Below, in pieces: positions 24,669 through 35,638 of a stretch of 64,000 bases of DNA (position 1 is the first letter of the stretch; each line of letters starts with the position of its first letter). Below the pieces are notes generated by a model. That model worked only from the letters and a program-made list of their open reading frames with translations, was not told the DNA's origin and did not search any database. Where the stretch lies: NCBI GenBank assembly GCA_032622095.1, contig CP136063.1:69539980-69603979 (forward strand). Reading direction: 5' to 3'. The translations under genes and the position numbers were made by a program. This DNA is from Siphonodentalium dalli (lineage: Eukaryota > Mollusca > Scaphopoda > Gadilida > Siphonodentaliidae).

Positions 24669-25267
24669 TTAATTAACTTTTCCTCAGAAGCATCGATCTC
24701 GCCTGACAATGTAGTTGTCGATGAAATTTTCATATATCTGTGTGTTCTATAAATAAGAATAATTCTGTCACTGAAAATGGTTCCATCCTTCAGTTAAAGA
24801 CATATAATGACGGGTGCATGAAATTGATACCTTAGTACCAAGGCATTATGCCAACCTGGGCAATGTAGCATTCTAAAAAGATCACCTAATTTCATAGCAA
24901 TCGGCCATACCACTGCATAGAAAACATCGTCTTGAACTACGCTCAATTGTAAATATTTACCTCTCGTATCGGGACGCAACTATCAGTAATGAACAAACAC
25001 ATTTAAGTAATATATAAAAATGATGGTGTGTGTTGTCAATTTGGATTAGTAATTGTAAAAAAATAACTACTTTGAGAAAGATTTTGCTCAATTTCTATTT
25101 GATCGCCCTACAGGAGTGTTTCACATCAATTTTAATAAAGTAGTCGAGCTCACCTCAGGTGCTCAGGTGGCAACCACCATTTTGTCCTCCTTCATCACCC
25201 CACAGGTCACATGATGTCAGTCACATGATCACAGTTAAAGTTGCAAACAAGTTCATAACAACTTTAA

Positions 25268-25560
25268 CTCTTTCAGTGATAGACTTATTTTTGTAGGTTT
25301 AGTGCCAGGGAATCTTACGTTTTTCATGGGTATCAAAATTACTATGAATACTTGGTGATAGTTTTGAGTTATAACATGCCGCTAAGGTTTTATCCCGTTT
25401 GTTTTTAAATTCGCTATAGCATACTTAAGCATACCCAAACAAAATTCAACCCAAAAATAAAATCTAAAAATAAATTGTTTTTAGGGCCGATTTTATCGGC
25501 CCTGGCACTCTACAGACCGTAAATTAGGGTCGATGAGATCGGCCCCTGGCACTGAAAGAG
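25268..25560. mobile_element. TTAA MITE without hairpin cassette
   Basis: Termini CTCTTTCAGTG and CACTGAAAGAG, flanked by TTAA (25264-25267, 25561-25564). Internally it has GACTTATTTTTGTAGGTTTA and GGGCCGATTTTATCGGCCC. The same words occur, inverted, in the TTAA MITE at 54041-54265, which additionally carries one hairpin cassette. Confidence 0.8.
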
Positions 25561-25625
25561 TTAACCGCTGTGCCGATTCGTCCACTTCGTTTTCCCATCA
25601 GCCATCCAAAGGGGAGATAACCCTA

Positions 25626-25957
25626 TTTGTATATCTGGGCAAGTTTGTCTGTTGCTCTCCAAGTTCGGTCGGTGATTTCTACATGCAGTGTAGTGAGGTC
25701 CTGATATATATAACCCTCCACAGTCTTTCTTCCACCCATAAAACTGACAATATCGTGATATGGCATAGCTGCTGAAACGACGATAAACTCCAATAGACCA
25801 AACATAAACCTTCTCTCACCAGAGAAGTACCAGTATCCCTCATGTCCTTCATCAGTTATGTCGAACTTATTATGTAAATAATATGAATCGTATGTGACGC
25901 ATAGTGGAGCAACCACACATGCTGTGCCTTTAATTTGCCTTTTATCAGCAACATAGC
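25626..25957 (-). CDS. Possible internal exon of an unknown protein
   Basis: A frame opens after a splice-acceptor-like TTATTCTTAG and reads GYVADKRQIKGTACVVAPLC, then YDSYYLHNKFDITDEGHEGY, WYFSGERRF and a hydrophobic stretch MFGLLEFIVVSAA that could be a membrane segment. Composition looks protein-like rather than repeat-derived. I do not recognise the family. No start codon, donor or neighbouring exon could be assigned, so this may also be a decayed gene fragment. Confidence 0.3.
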
Positions 25958-26616
25958 CCTAAGAATAATTTATGTAACATCACGCAGTGATCACGACGGA
26001 GATGACCTGCCAACTTGACAAGACGTGTTGTGGATTGTGCAAACTTGTCTGGATTCTGGCCCACAAATCTAAAATGACATAAGAAACCGTGCCATGACGC
26101 CTTCATTTTTCGTTTTCATTAAACTGACCAAAGAAATTGGTCAAATTGAAATTGATAGACCTAAATCACATGTGATTTCCTCGTAAGTTGTGAATCAGTT
26201 ACTTTCATTTTCATCGCGATGCTTCATTCCCAATTCCGCATTTTTCGCAATCTCCACTCTGTTGCTAACCGGAAGTCACATGATAATTTCTCCAAAATCC
26301 ATACCCGCGATCTAAAAAATCACTGATAGATATAGAAAAAAATACATGATTTCATTCACCTGCCTATAAACACCCTTGGTGTTTGCTATGATCTCTACAT
26401 ATTATTAATGTATTGATGAGTGAATGGAAATCCATGAAGAATTATCGGGTATATCTCTGGCTTACATTTTAATATAATAGTATTGTCCAGATTAAGGTGC
26501 TTTGGTTCTAGATTTTTTTAATTGAGGTAACTTCCTACATATCCTACAATACCAGACACCTTTTGGAACATGTTTCAGAGGGACACATTCAAGCCTGAGT
26601 TTAGCGTGCCTGTCAT
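25958..26616. other. Intergenic, no gene seen
   Basis: AT-rich spacer; no supported feature. Confidence 0.35.
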
Positions 26617-26980
26617 TTGCAGAATGAGTTCCCCAGAGGGGGAATTTAGTGATGCTATCCTGCATGGTGGGCTAGTATTACCAAATTCACCATCTGGGGA
26701 CCTCATTTATGCATGGTCTCATCTGCTGTTGGAGACATAGATAGACCCCATTGAAGTTTCAAAATGATGAATATTTTGATGTACGTCCATTGGGAACCTT
26801 GATTATGCAATGTCTCCTCTGCAAATTTGGGGATATAGAGAAACTAAACTAAAAAAGAAATCAAAGTTTCTAAGAATAATAAGCAGAATGAGGTCCCCAT
26901 AGGGTGAATTTAGTGACGCTAGCCCACTATGCAGGATAGCGTCACTAAAATTACGCTCTGGGGACCTCTTTCTGCAAATG
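26617..26980. repeat. Two-hairpin repeat, copy 2
   Basis: Hairpins at 26617-26716 and 26880-26980, each with arms like GAATGAGGTCCCCA..GGGTGAA. The spacer (CCATTGGGAACCTTGATTAT, CTGCAAATTTGGGGATATAG) matches the reverse complement of the spacer at 2040-2120. It lies directly beside the end of the hAT-like pseudogene. A shortened single hairpin of the family is at 49018-49072. Confidence 0.7.
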
Positions 26981-28609
26981 GAAGACACATCCTATTTACT
27001 GTTATGGCATTTGGCAATTAAATCTTGTGAACTGCAAAAAGACTGGCATATGCATGCAGTCTTGGAAGATCGAACCTCATGAAGTGTTATTGACCACCGC
27101 TCATCAAGTCTTGAATCATTTGAATAATCAGGCAGACATGGATCTAGATGAATCCTCATGCACTCCAAATCATACTGGTCAAATTGTTCTCTTGTGATGA
27201 CAGTAGGGGAATAATATTTTAGTCCGTTAAGCAATGATTCTGTGATGCTATGTCCAAAAGCTCTTGGATTCAAGAACTCTGTTAAGTTTGCGTTACATGT
27301 ACGTTGCTGTGTCAATATATGACTTTAATAATTTGTCAAGAAATTCCTTTCTCTCCTCATGATCAAGCTGCTGCAAGATGCCATTTGCCTTCTCACCCAC
27401 AAACATATGTTTCAGTTTGAGATGATACTGTGAGTCAGATAGATCCAATATTGATAGCTTCCGAGCACTCAGATCCTTGATGGAATCTGCTTTAATACAG
27501 AATGCCAGAAAATTGCTGAATAAAGCCACAGCTTCATCATATATGAACGATTTGAAAATTGGAAGCAGCGCACAATACAAATACAAGAGTCAGTTGTCAT
27601 TCATAGAATACTTTTTCTATAATGTGTTGTTTCCTCTTTTTCCCATCATCTGTTAACTTCTTCCCCTTCATAAATTTCACAATCTGAAAGTAACTGACTT
27701 TGGACTCCTTTGACAGTTTCTTGAAAATATTCAAGAATATGTTCTTGTACATTTCTTGATCATCTATCATCAGCCAAAAGTTGTAATATAGAATGAAAGC
27801 ATCAAATAGGCTTTCATTGCGGACAGTAAGTAATATATGCTGATAACCATGCTGGATTCTCTCAGTTGTTGCCTGGTATTTTATACCAAGCATATGACAT
27901 ACCGTCAACCGGGGCTACTTTGAACATTTTTTTTTTTAACTTTTAAATATCAAGTGGGGAAGTCACAATTGCAACATCAAAACCAGGGGAGTGATGAGGT
28001 CCTACGAATGTGATGGTTATTTTGTCCGACCATAGCCTCACAGCGTAGAAATTTATATTATTCATGCCGTTCAAAGTAGCCCCTACTTGGGGCTACTTTG
28101 AACACTGGAAAAATATAGCACTTCACAATGGTTTTTGAAGGACTAATATGTGGAAATGGGGATAATCTTATAATAGTCACGACAGTATTGAAACATGTCC
28201 TTTTCCAAAGCTAATATGTTAGAAAAGTAACTGTACATTGATTTTGTTTTTTTTAGTTTTTATAAATTTGTGACAAAAATGTTAAAACACCACATTGCGT
28301 GGATAAAATATTCTGGAAAATATTGAAAAAAAACAACACTACTGTATGGCCGGGTGGCCTTGATACCTGTGCAACTGTCGTGACTGTTATAGGGTTATGC
28401 CTATAGACATGTACCGGTAATGTATGTGTTACCTAGCTTCAATGGTAAGTAAACGTTATTGCACATGCATGTGTGTGGGTGTTTTTTGTTGTTAATGCCA
28501 CACCAATTTTTTTATTTTTTTTCGTACAATCTAATCTAATTTTTTGGCCAATCTAATCATCCCTGGCAGTGTGGCTGGATAATTATTCTCACTTGATTGG
28601 AAATGGTTA

Positions 28610-28742
28610 GTCAGATTGTGACCTCAACTTATTTTGATGGAGGTCAGATTTCGTTCCAGTACAAGAGACATATGTGAACTCATCTGATAGTACAGGGGCG
28701 AAATCTGACCTCGATAAAAAGAAGTCGAGGTCACAATCTGAC
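28610..28742. mobile_element. Short MITE nested in the pogo-like transposon
   Basis: Inverted termini GTCAGATTGTGACCTC and its complement, continued inward by GGTCAGATTTCG-type words, flanked by TA (28608-28609, 28743-28744). Non-coding. Confidence 0.7.
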
Positions 28743-29266
28743 TAGGAAATCGCCAGTTAAATGTTATTCTTGTGAATAGCATTTAAGGAACCGTATCGCA
28801 ATTTTTATATGGTGCTGCATGATTTCAAAGTAATAATTATTTATGACAGTCGCAGTGAAAGTCAAGTGTATCATCTTAAAATTTATGGTTTTCTGGTATC
28901 TTTAAAAACAAAACATGTTTAGAAAACAAACAGCCATAAACACAAAATTGTAAATTTGTAATGTACACTAAACAAGATATATGCCTTTAATTGTCTTCAA
29001 ATTCTTTACATTTCTCCAAATTTCATAAATCAGGACCGATTTAATTAATATTCATTAAAGACGATAGATTTATATAATGTTTTGTACGACATATACCCCA
29101 TCAGCCACAGTGATTGGGTACAACACTGAACTGTAGTTCAAATATATAAACAAATATTTTATCTTCTAATTGGTAAACACATGAACAGCGAACATGACAT
29201 GCATGATCATTTATTTTGTAATATTGAAACCTTCAACATGAACCCGAACTACATGTATCTCAGAAA

Positions 29267-31156
29267 TCATTGCATAGAATGCAAAAATGAACATATTTGC
29301 TTTGGTACAAATAAAAGACCACCTCTCCTTTCGACTTTGGGAGAACTTAATTCCCTCACAATTTGACTTGACCCAACACAGCCAATATCATCAACAGTAG
29401 GCCACACAAACTTATATAGCTTCTTTCGTGATGAACGGAGAAACTTCATCTCGCACTGCGCACAATCCATGGCCAAAATCTTTCCCACATAATACTTGCA
29501 GCTTCCCTTCGATTGAAATTTAACAATATAGTAGTTCCCTACAACTGGGCTCCCATCAAAAGTGTTCTCGGAATCACTATATGTACTATCATCAGAAGAT
29601 TCGACAGAGTCCTCATCTGAGTCATCTGACCGAGAAAGATTTTCATCATCAGACACTTCCTGGTCGTTGTCGTTGATTTCTGATGGATAGTATATTTTGT
29701 TTGATTTTTTTGAGGTGGGGTCTCCATTAGACTTCCCTGTCGATCCACCTGGGGTTGTGTCTGGAAGAGGGGCCAGTATATCTTCCAGGCTAATGCTTTT
29801 TCCTGGTTCCACATCAACCTTCTTACGCCTTTTCTTAGCTGGAGTAGCGGTGTCGTTGTTTACCCCTCTCAGGTCTTTCAATAGATCAATTACAGATTCA
29901 GAAACATGCAGGTTTTGCGTTGGTGTTGTAACATCACTGCATGCGTCTGGAAGTCGTGTATATACTTGTGATGGGTCCAACGGCCATATTCCACACTTGC
30001 GAAACCCGGCAATCAAATTGTAGCTTACCGGTATTGTCTCCGTTTCGGTGTCATAGATCTTATCATACAACTTCTTGAGCAAGCGTGGGAATTGATCCTT
30101 GGAAAGGGTCTGTGCTCTATGGCCACATGACATCTTCCACCCATCAAGAAATCCCCTCCATGCACGTTTGAGTGGTCCGTAGAATGCCACATCTAAAGGC
30201 TGCATAAGGTGTGTTGCATTTGCAGGAAGACAAGTGAAGATAATATCGTTTTCTTTGGCCAATTTAAGAACTCGTTCACTGAAATGACTACTGAGATTGT
30301 CTCCGATTATTAATTTAGTGCCAGGGATGTTTTTGGTGAAAGGCACGAAGATACTCTCGAACCAATCGGAAAATGTAGTGAGGTCGAACCAACCACTTTT
30401 ACTACGGTTATACCGTGTATACTTAGGACCACCATCAGTCCATGTTGACCAGATATTTTCGGCTTTATACACAACATACGCGGGTAGCATTGTGCCGGCG
30501 GCAGATCCACAAAACATTATGGATACTGATGATTTGGTTGAATCGCAGATTCGTTCAGGGTATTTGATTCCACGCTTGAAGACACTTTTTCTGGACCCCG
30601 GATCATCCGACAAGTTAGTTTCATCATAGTTGAATATATTCTCTTGGGGTATTTCATTTCGGTCGATATTTTCCTTCAGATTTTCATAAAATTGCTGTGC
30701 CGTTGCACTGGATACACTGGCTCTGGCTTTTTTAATATTTTGATATTGACGATGAGTTAAATTCTTATGCCGTCTAATGAAACTGTAAGCCCAGTCCTCA
30801 TTTGGAATGTTTCCTGGAAACTGTGGGACCTGTCGATTCTCTTTCTCCAGATACATGCCAGCGAGGACACGAATGTCCAGTAAACTAAAGGGGAAACCCC
30901 AATCTCCAACGACTTTAAGATGCTCCACCATTGATTTTTCATCCGCGGACGAGAATGATGTGGGATGGCCTGGTGGTTGCTCGTGCTTGGATTTCATTCT
31001 GTTGTGAAGCGTCCCCAGTGGTATTTTATATGCCTTGTGGGCCTTTCTGAGTGAGAGTGTCCCATTCTTAACTTCTCCAACAGCCTTATCCAAATCCTCA
31101 GCAGTGTAGTCTCTGTACCGCCTGTTACCAAGCTTCCGTTTATACGCTCGCACCAT
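29267..31156 (-). CDS. Pogo-like DD35D transposase
   Basis: An uninterrupted 629-residue frame from ATG 31156. The longer frame upstream is less likely, because a strong splice acceptor (TTTCTCTTTTCAG) ends just before the ATG and suggests a 5' UTR intron. Domains: pipsqueak/CENP-B-like helix-turn-helix at about 12-55 (DLDKAVGEVKNGTLSLRKAH); a second DNA-binding segment at about 70-135; DDE_1 catalytic core with D178 (FNYDETN), D286 (IIGDNLSSHFS) and D322 (HLMQPLDVAFYGPLK), a DD35D spacing; a basic AKKRRKK nuclear signal; a strongly acidic region; and a C-terminal module (YYIVKF, YYVGKILAMD, FVWPTVDDIG, RRGGLLF) seen in related animal transposases. It is expected to bind the repeated GGGGCTACTTTGAACA sites and cut the element out. 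No broken residue was seen. Confidence 0.93.
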   Translation of the reverse strand: MVRAYKRKLGNRRYRDYTAEDLDKAVGEVKNGTLSLRKAHKAYKIPLGTLHNRMKSKHEQPPGHPTSFSSADEKSMVEHLKVVGDWGFPFSLLDIRVLAGMYLEKENRQVPQFPGNIPNEDWAYSFIRRHKNLTHRQYQNIKKARASVSSATAQQFYENLKENIDRNEIPQENIFNYDETNLSDDPGSRKSVFKRGIKYPERICDSTKSSVSIMFCGSAAGTMLPAYVVYKAENIWSTWTDGGPKYTRYNRSKSGWFDLTTFSDWFESIFVPFTKNIPGTKLIIGDNLSSHFSERVLKLAKENDIIFTCLPANATHLMQPLDVAFYGPLKRAWRGFLDGWKMSCGHRAQTLSKDQFPRLLKKLYDKIYDTETETIPVSYNLIAGFRKCGIWPLDPSQVYTRLPDACSDVTTPTQNLHVSESVIDLLKDLRGVNNDTATPAKKRRKKVDVEPGKSISLEDILAPLPDTTPGGSTGKSNGDPTSKKSNKIYYPSEINDNDQEVSDDENLSRSDDSDEDSVESSDDSTYSDSENTFDGSPVVGNYYIVKFQSKGSCKYYVGKILAMDCAQCEMKFLRSSRKKLYKFVWPTVDDIGCVGSSQIVRELSSPKVERRGGLLFVPKQICSFLHSMQ

Positions 31157-32517
31157 ATTAAGTGGATTCGCTGGTCTGAAAAGAGAAATAATAGGACTCA
31201 GAAAATTCAAATTGTGCAGATCATATTTCATGCAAATGTAGAGTTATTCCTCTTTTTACACGAGGCAATAATATAGGCCTATTTCATCAGGTCTGAACTT
31301 GAAGCTCCATCAACTTGCCCCCTTCACTCCCTCCCAAACGACACACCTCTCATTTTATTTCCATTTCCTTTCAAATTAGATTTCTTAAAGTATATCATTC
31401 TAAAACACACCATTTTGGGCCTTTTGGCTTTACTTTTCTGGCTACATACTGTTCCACTTATACTAACTTTACATATAGTCACACAAATCGAGCTTAATGT
31501 AACAGAAAAGTAGAGCCAAATGGTGTGTATGTATGTATTAAACACTGATAATAACAATAATTGTCATTACTTTCAAATCTTTGCTCTATATTTGAGATCT
31601 GACATTGGAGAAACACATTTTCAATGTCTGGGGCTACTTTGAACACTGTTCAATGTAGCCCCAATTTTGCAAAAAAAAATGCATTTTTTTTAAACAACTA
31701 CATACTCTCACAACATGTTGGTAAAATCAATATATATATATCATCCATGTGCACAAATACATGGCCCACATTTTACAAACAATTACATAATATTAAAAAT
31801 GTTTACTCACCAGGTTTGAAATGAAAGTTCGCCAAACTTAAAATTCAAGGTCACGTGTCGGCCATTTTTAACCATTTGCTGCGGAACTGAAAAATCTATA
31901 AAATATTCATTCTTTTCATAAATAATATTCTCTTCATACTCAGTAATTATAGTTGGAAACAATTTCCTGTCAAACAATCTTTATTTGTTTTATCTAATTA
32001 TATCGTTTAAAAAAAATAATGTTCAAAGTAGCCCCACTGTTCAAAGTAGCCCCGGTTGACGGTATCTCTTCTAACTATCTCATGATTCTGGACTGTACCT
32101 AAAGTCAATGAATATATCATCACCAAACTTCTCAGCATGTCGATCGAATGCCTTGCAGAACAATTTTACTGAATTGTGAATGTGATGACAAATATCTCAA
32201 TCTATATCCAAAAGTGAAGGAATATCTTTGCTTAGCTTGGTCTCAAATCCATTTAATTTCCCTCTCATATAATTTGTGGAGTCCAATAAACTTGAAATTC
32301 AATTTGTTAGTGGGACATCATCATCAATCAGCAGATCTGTAACAACCTTGTGGATAGTTGTGGCATTGACAGTTGTCATGGTGACTGATGCATAGTTATC
32401 TGCAACACTCTTTTGAAGAATATCATTGAAAAAGTAAACAAGAATATTCAATACATGTTCTTTGTTAGCTTTGATTGAGCACTGATCCAAGTTTATAGAA
32501 AACTGAGTATCTCTTAA

Positions 32518-32909
32518 CCCTTTACCCAACAAACCGGCCAAAACCGGCCAAATAAAGCTTCAACAGCCTAAAATATCTTCGGTCTGTCTCAATAAAACCA
32601 TACACATATGGATATCATTGGAAACGGCTCCTTGACCACATTGTGATAGTTACAGTTAGCCCTGTGCCAATGCATTCTCTTATATATGCGAGTCGACCAT
32701 AGGTCGCCTCGCATATATAAGAGAATGCATTGGCCTAAAAAAAAATCTTTTTTTAACACTTTTTACCATTTTTTCTTACATTCTTTAACAATTTTATAAT
32801 TTTTAATGTGTTAAGCCAATGCATTCTCTTATATATGCGAGGCGACCTATGGTCGACTCGCATATATAAGAGAATGCATTGGCACAGGGCCTTTCTGTTG
32901 GGTAAAGGG
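32518..32909. mobile_element. TTAA MITE with double hairpin cassette, copy 2
   Basis: Same termini, length (392 bp) and internal order as the copy at 24277-24668, flanked by TTAA (32514-32517, 32910-32913). It interrupts the hAT-like pseudogene between VVNCL and DTQFSINLDQ. Confidence 0.88.
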
Positions 32910-33552
32910 TTAAACAGTTGACAACTCTCTTCCTGGTCACAGGAGCCAAATATTCCTTCATTTTATAAGTTGCTGTTTGGCATTCTATCTTCAGAATTGA
33001 TCTTTGCTGAGTTTCCATGCCAACAGTATGATGTGTTGCACTAATCAGAGTGGGCGGGAATGTTCTGCTACAAAACTACACACCAATGCCTCTGAATGTG
33101 ACACCCTGTAAGAAAATTGACAATTAGCAACGGATTTGGTTTTGCGATACTCTCATCTGGGACAATAACATTTTGTGGACTCCGTATGCAGCTTTCATTG
33201 TCGAGGTTGTCTTTATTTAACTGTATTTATGCAATACTGCCCCTGTTCCAACAGTGTTGTATTTGAGAAAACACTAGGTAGGGTCTGGTTAGACATGCAT
33301 GTTTTCCTACTCATAGTATACTTCTCAGATTTTGAAGTGCTTTTTTCAGGGACGATCACTGGGACGATCCATATTTCACACACCACAATAGTTACATGTA
33401 AATTGTACTTTACCGGAAATGTTTATTTTCCACATATAATCTGATAAAAGTTCACCGTGAATATTCTTTTTTTCTAACCAACTCCATTTAAACTTGTTCT
33501 TCAAACCTGCATCCAACTTGCTGATTGGGGAATCCTGATTGAAAACACTCAT

Positions 33553-35638
33553 TGTTGTTTTTGTAAAGCTATTGTAAGTTGAACAAAAGAATTTACTGAG
33601 CGCGAAGAGTAAACACAGAAGCACAAGGTTCTAAAGGGCACATTGTTATTACGGAATGTTTTTTAATGGCAGAAACGGAACGAATCGCCAACATTCGGCA
33701 AAAATGGAACACCGCTGAGTGATTTTAAAGCAGAAAATCGGAAGCCGGAAAATAAAAATGGACTCAGAGTTTGTATTCTCGCTAGAAATAAAATAAAGTT
33801 TTCAACTATATAAATTTCTTAGTACTGTCCCAACAAAATTGAGACGTAAACATTTTTATACCTGTAGACATTATCATATGGAATATGTCCTGTGGTATGA
33901 CAGAAGAGGGAAAATTGGCTGGGGGAATGGTGCCCAAAAAGGGATCCCCTGCCGCTATAGCGGAAACCCTGTTTATCTGCACTATTTACCAGAGCAATTT
34001 CATCTGTTTTCGCCTGCTCTCTTCTCTTTTTGATAGTTTCAATCTCATCTAGAAGAATTTTCCTTTTTCTTGTTTGGACCTCTTATTTTTCTTCCACCCT
34101 TTTCTGATCTAGATAGGCATGGTATCTTTGTCTGGCTGACTGGGCACTCAGCAGTAGATCTTTGGTGACAACCAGATTCTTTATTCCACCAATGCCTAAT
34201 ATATAGTCACAAATAGTACATTGTGCAATGACAGTATGTTGATGCATGTTCTCACACTCAACTTGCTTGTTGATGGAAAATCCTCGTTCAACTTGTGCCT
34301 GTCCATGTGATAAAATCAAAATCAACTTGACAAATTCTAGAAGATTAGTATACTTCTTAATGCCTTTCATGTGTTTCATGTAGAAATGGTCCAACCTGTC
34401 CTCATATGGATTAAAACCAGTGAATTGTTGTACTCCAATTGTTGGAATGTTGTCAATAAAAGTACCATACTCTATGTGCTGCTCCCTGTTGAGTGATTTT
34501 GTTTGTTTATGTATTTTCTAAACTTGTATTCTTACCTGGAGTCGAGTTACAACACGCACATACATTTGGGATGGGCTGGGGCTGATTTTTATGAGCCAAC
34601 AATTTTTCTACCAATAAAATGACATCTGAATTCAATTTTTTTTTCTGGTGAGGCGAGACCAATTTTATTACTTGGATTACGAACATTGAGGATGAAAATC
34701 TGTAGATGCAGGAGGGGAAAAAAAAAAAAAAAAAAAAACCTTTTTGGAATTAATTATTAGTAAATCAGCTGGAATATTGGAATATCGACAGCAAATACAG
34801 ACAAACATGACTATCTGACTGGTACCAGAGACAATATGGTAAGCAAATGAATGTATTCCATATCATTGGTTTAGATGAGCATTTATAAATAGGGTATTAA
34901 TGCATCTTTGACCACCTCCATTTGACCCGGTATTATAATAAATGATGGTGGTCATCATGTCCTCGTTACTTTGAATTAAGAAATGAATGGCATTTATATT
35001 TATAATGATACGCAATATTATAAAGCGTCCATAGATGCCGTCATGAATGGAAATATATACTAAGATACAGACCAGGTCTGTATTTTATAACAATATTTAT
35101 ATTTAATAAAAGGTTTAGTATGTTTTAATAATACATTTCATAATTTCTCAAACGCATCCTTTGGCGTTCACAACCTCCACATATACTAGGGGATGATGAT
35201 ATTAAATATATCCAATACATTGGGGTAGCATTTTCATTCACCTGTGAACATTTGAAATTTGGATTTATAGTGTCTGACCGGAAATGTGAATAGGTCAGGA
35301 TTAATACATGAATGAGCATCAATTTGGAAAACATGTGCCCAAAATTATATATTTAATATTAATAAGATGCTCCTGTATACACAAGTAAGGTCACAAGTGA
35401 TATCAAAATGCTAACACAATGGAGGGTATATTAATTATTATTAAATAAAAGAAGTCATTTCATTTTATTTTTAAATATGTATTTTTAAACTCAATCTGAA
35501 ATAACAAAAATAGAATTCGAAGTATGTCCTGTGGTAGATTCATTACTTTCTATTCGCTTCACGAAGAAACGAATGAATTTCCCTCCAAAATCGTGAATTA
35601 CACTCAGCGGAATGTCCTTCGTCACTGCTAGACACTAC
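33553..35638. other. Mostly unassigned; orphan hAT end and a possible exon
   Basis: 33956-33971 (TATAGCGGAAACCCTG) is a right terminus of the hAT family seen at 10855; no partner left end was found. The minus strand at 34083-34394 has a frame MDHFYMKHMKGIKKYTNLLE ... LILILSHGQAQVERGFSINK; the S-HGQAQVERGFS-N part resembles the hAT C-terminal dimerisation motif, so it may be a transposase remnant. A poly-A run lies at about 34713-34738. Nothing else is supported. Confidence 0.45.

Larger units (their letters stand above)
27902..32062 (-). mobile_element. Complete pogo-like DNA transposon, 4161 bp
   Basis: Termini are inverted: CCGTCAACCGGGG at the left continues into GGGGCTACTTTGAACA (27911-27926), and the right end is its complement (32038-32062). 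Both are flanked by TA (27900-27901, 32063-32064), the target duplication of the Tc1/mariner/pogo group. The 16-bp word recurs subterminally as facing pairs at 28069-28083 and 28089-28104 and at 31630-31645 and 31647-31662 (one mismatch), and again at 32020-32035. These are likely transposase-binding sites. The element carries an intact transposase and looks autonomous or recently so. It is inserted in the hAT-like gene on either side. Confidence 0.92.
26992..33552 (-). pseudogene. hAT-like transposase-family gene, copy A, split by two insertions
   Basis: Pieces in order on the minus strand: an N-terminal exon from ATG 33552 (MSVFNQDSPISKLDAGLKNK, then KWSWLEKKN, DYMWKI and CNYCG, a BED-like start); 33018-32910 (YKMKEYLAPVTRKR); 32513-32300 (INLDQCSIKANKEHVLNILV, TVNATTIHKVV); about 32210-32064 (DICHHIHNSVKLFCKAF); then 27899-27600 and 27590-26992. 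It aligns along its length with copy B at 60436-61620. Breaks: TGA in DID*DICHH, TGA/TAG and a frameshift before LEEICHMLGIKY, others later. A TTAA MITE (32518-32909) and a pogo-like transposon (27902-32062) sit inside it. The ending RIHLDPCLPDYSNDSRLDER matches the C-terminal part of B. Confidence 0.7.

Noticed and set aside
29539-30629. Several ORFs of 66-110 residues overlapping the pogo transposase
   Set aside because: Shadows of the 629-residue coding frame in other phases or on the other strand.
29267-31231. Transposase start at 31231 (654 residues)
   Set aside because: A strong splice acceptor lies between 31231 and the ATG at 31156, and the extra residues read as untranslated or intronic sequence.
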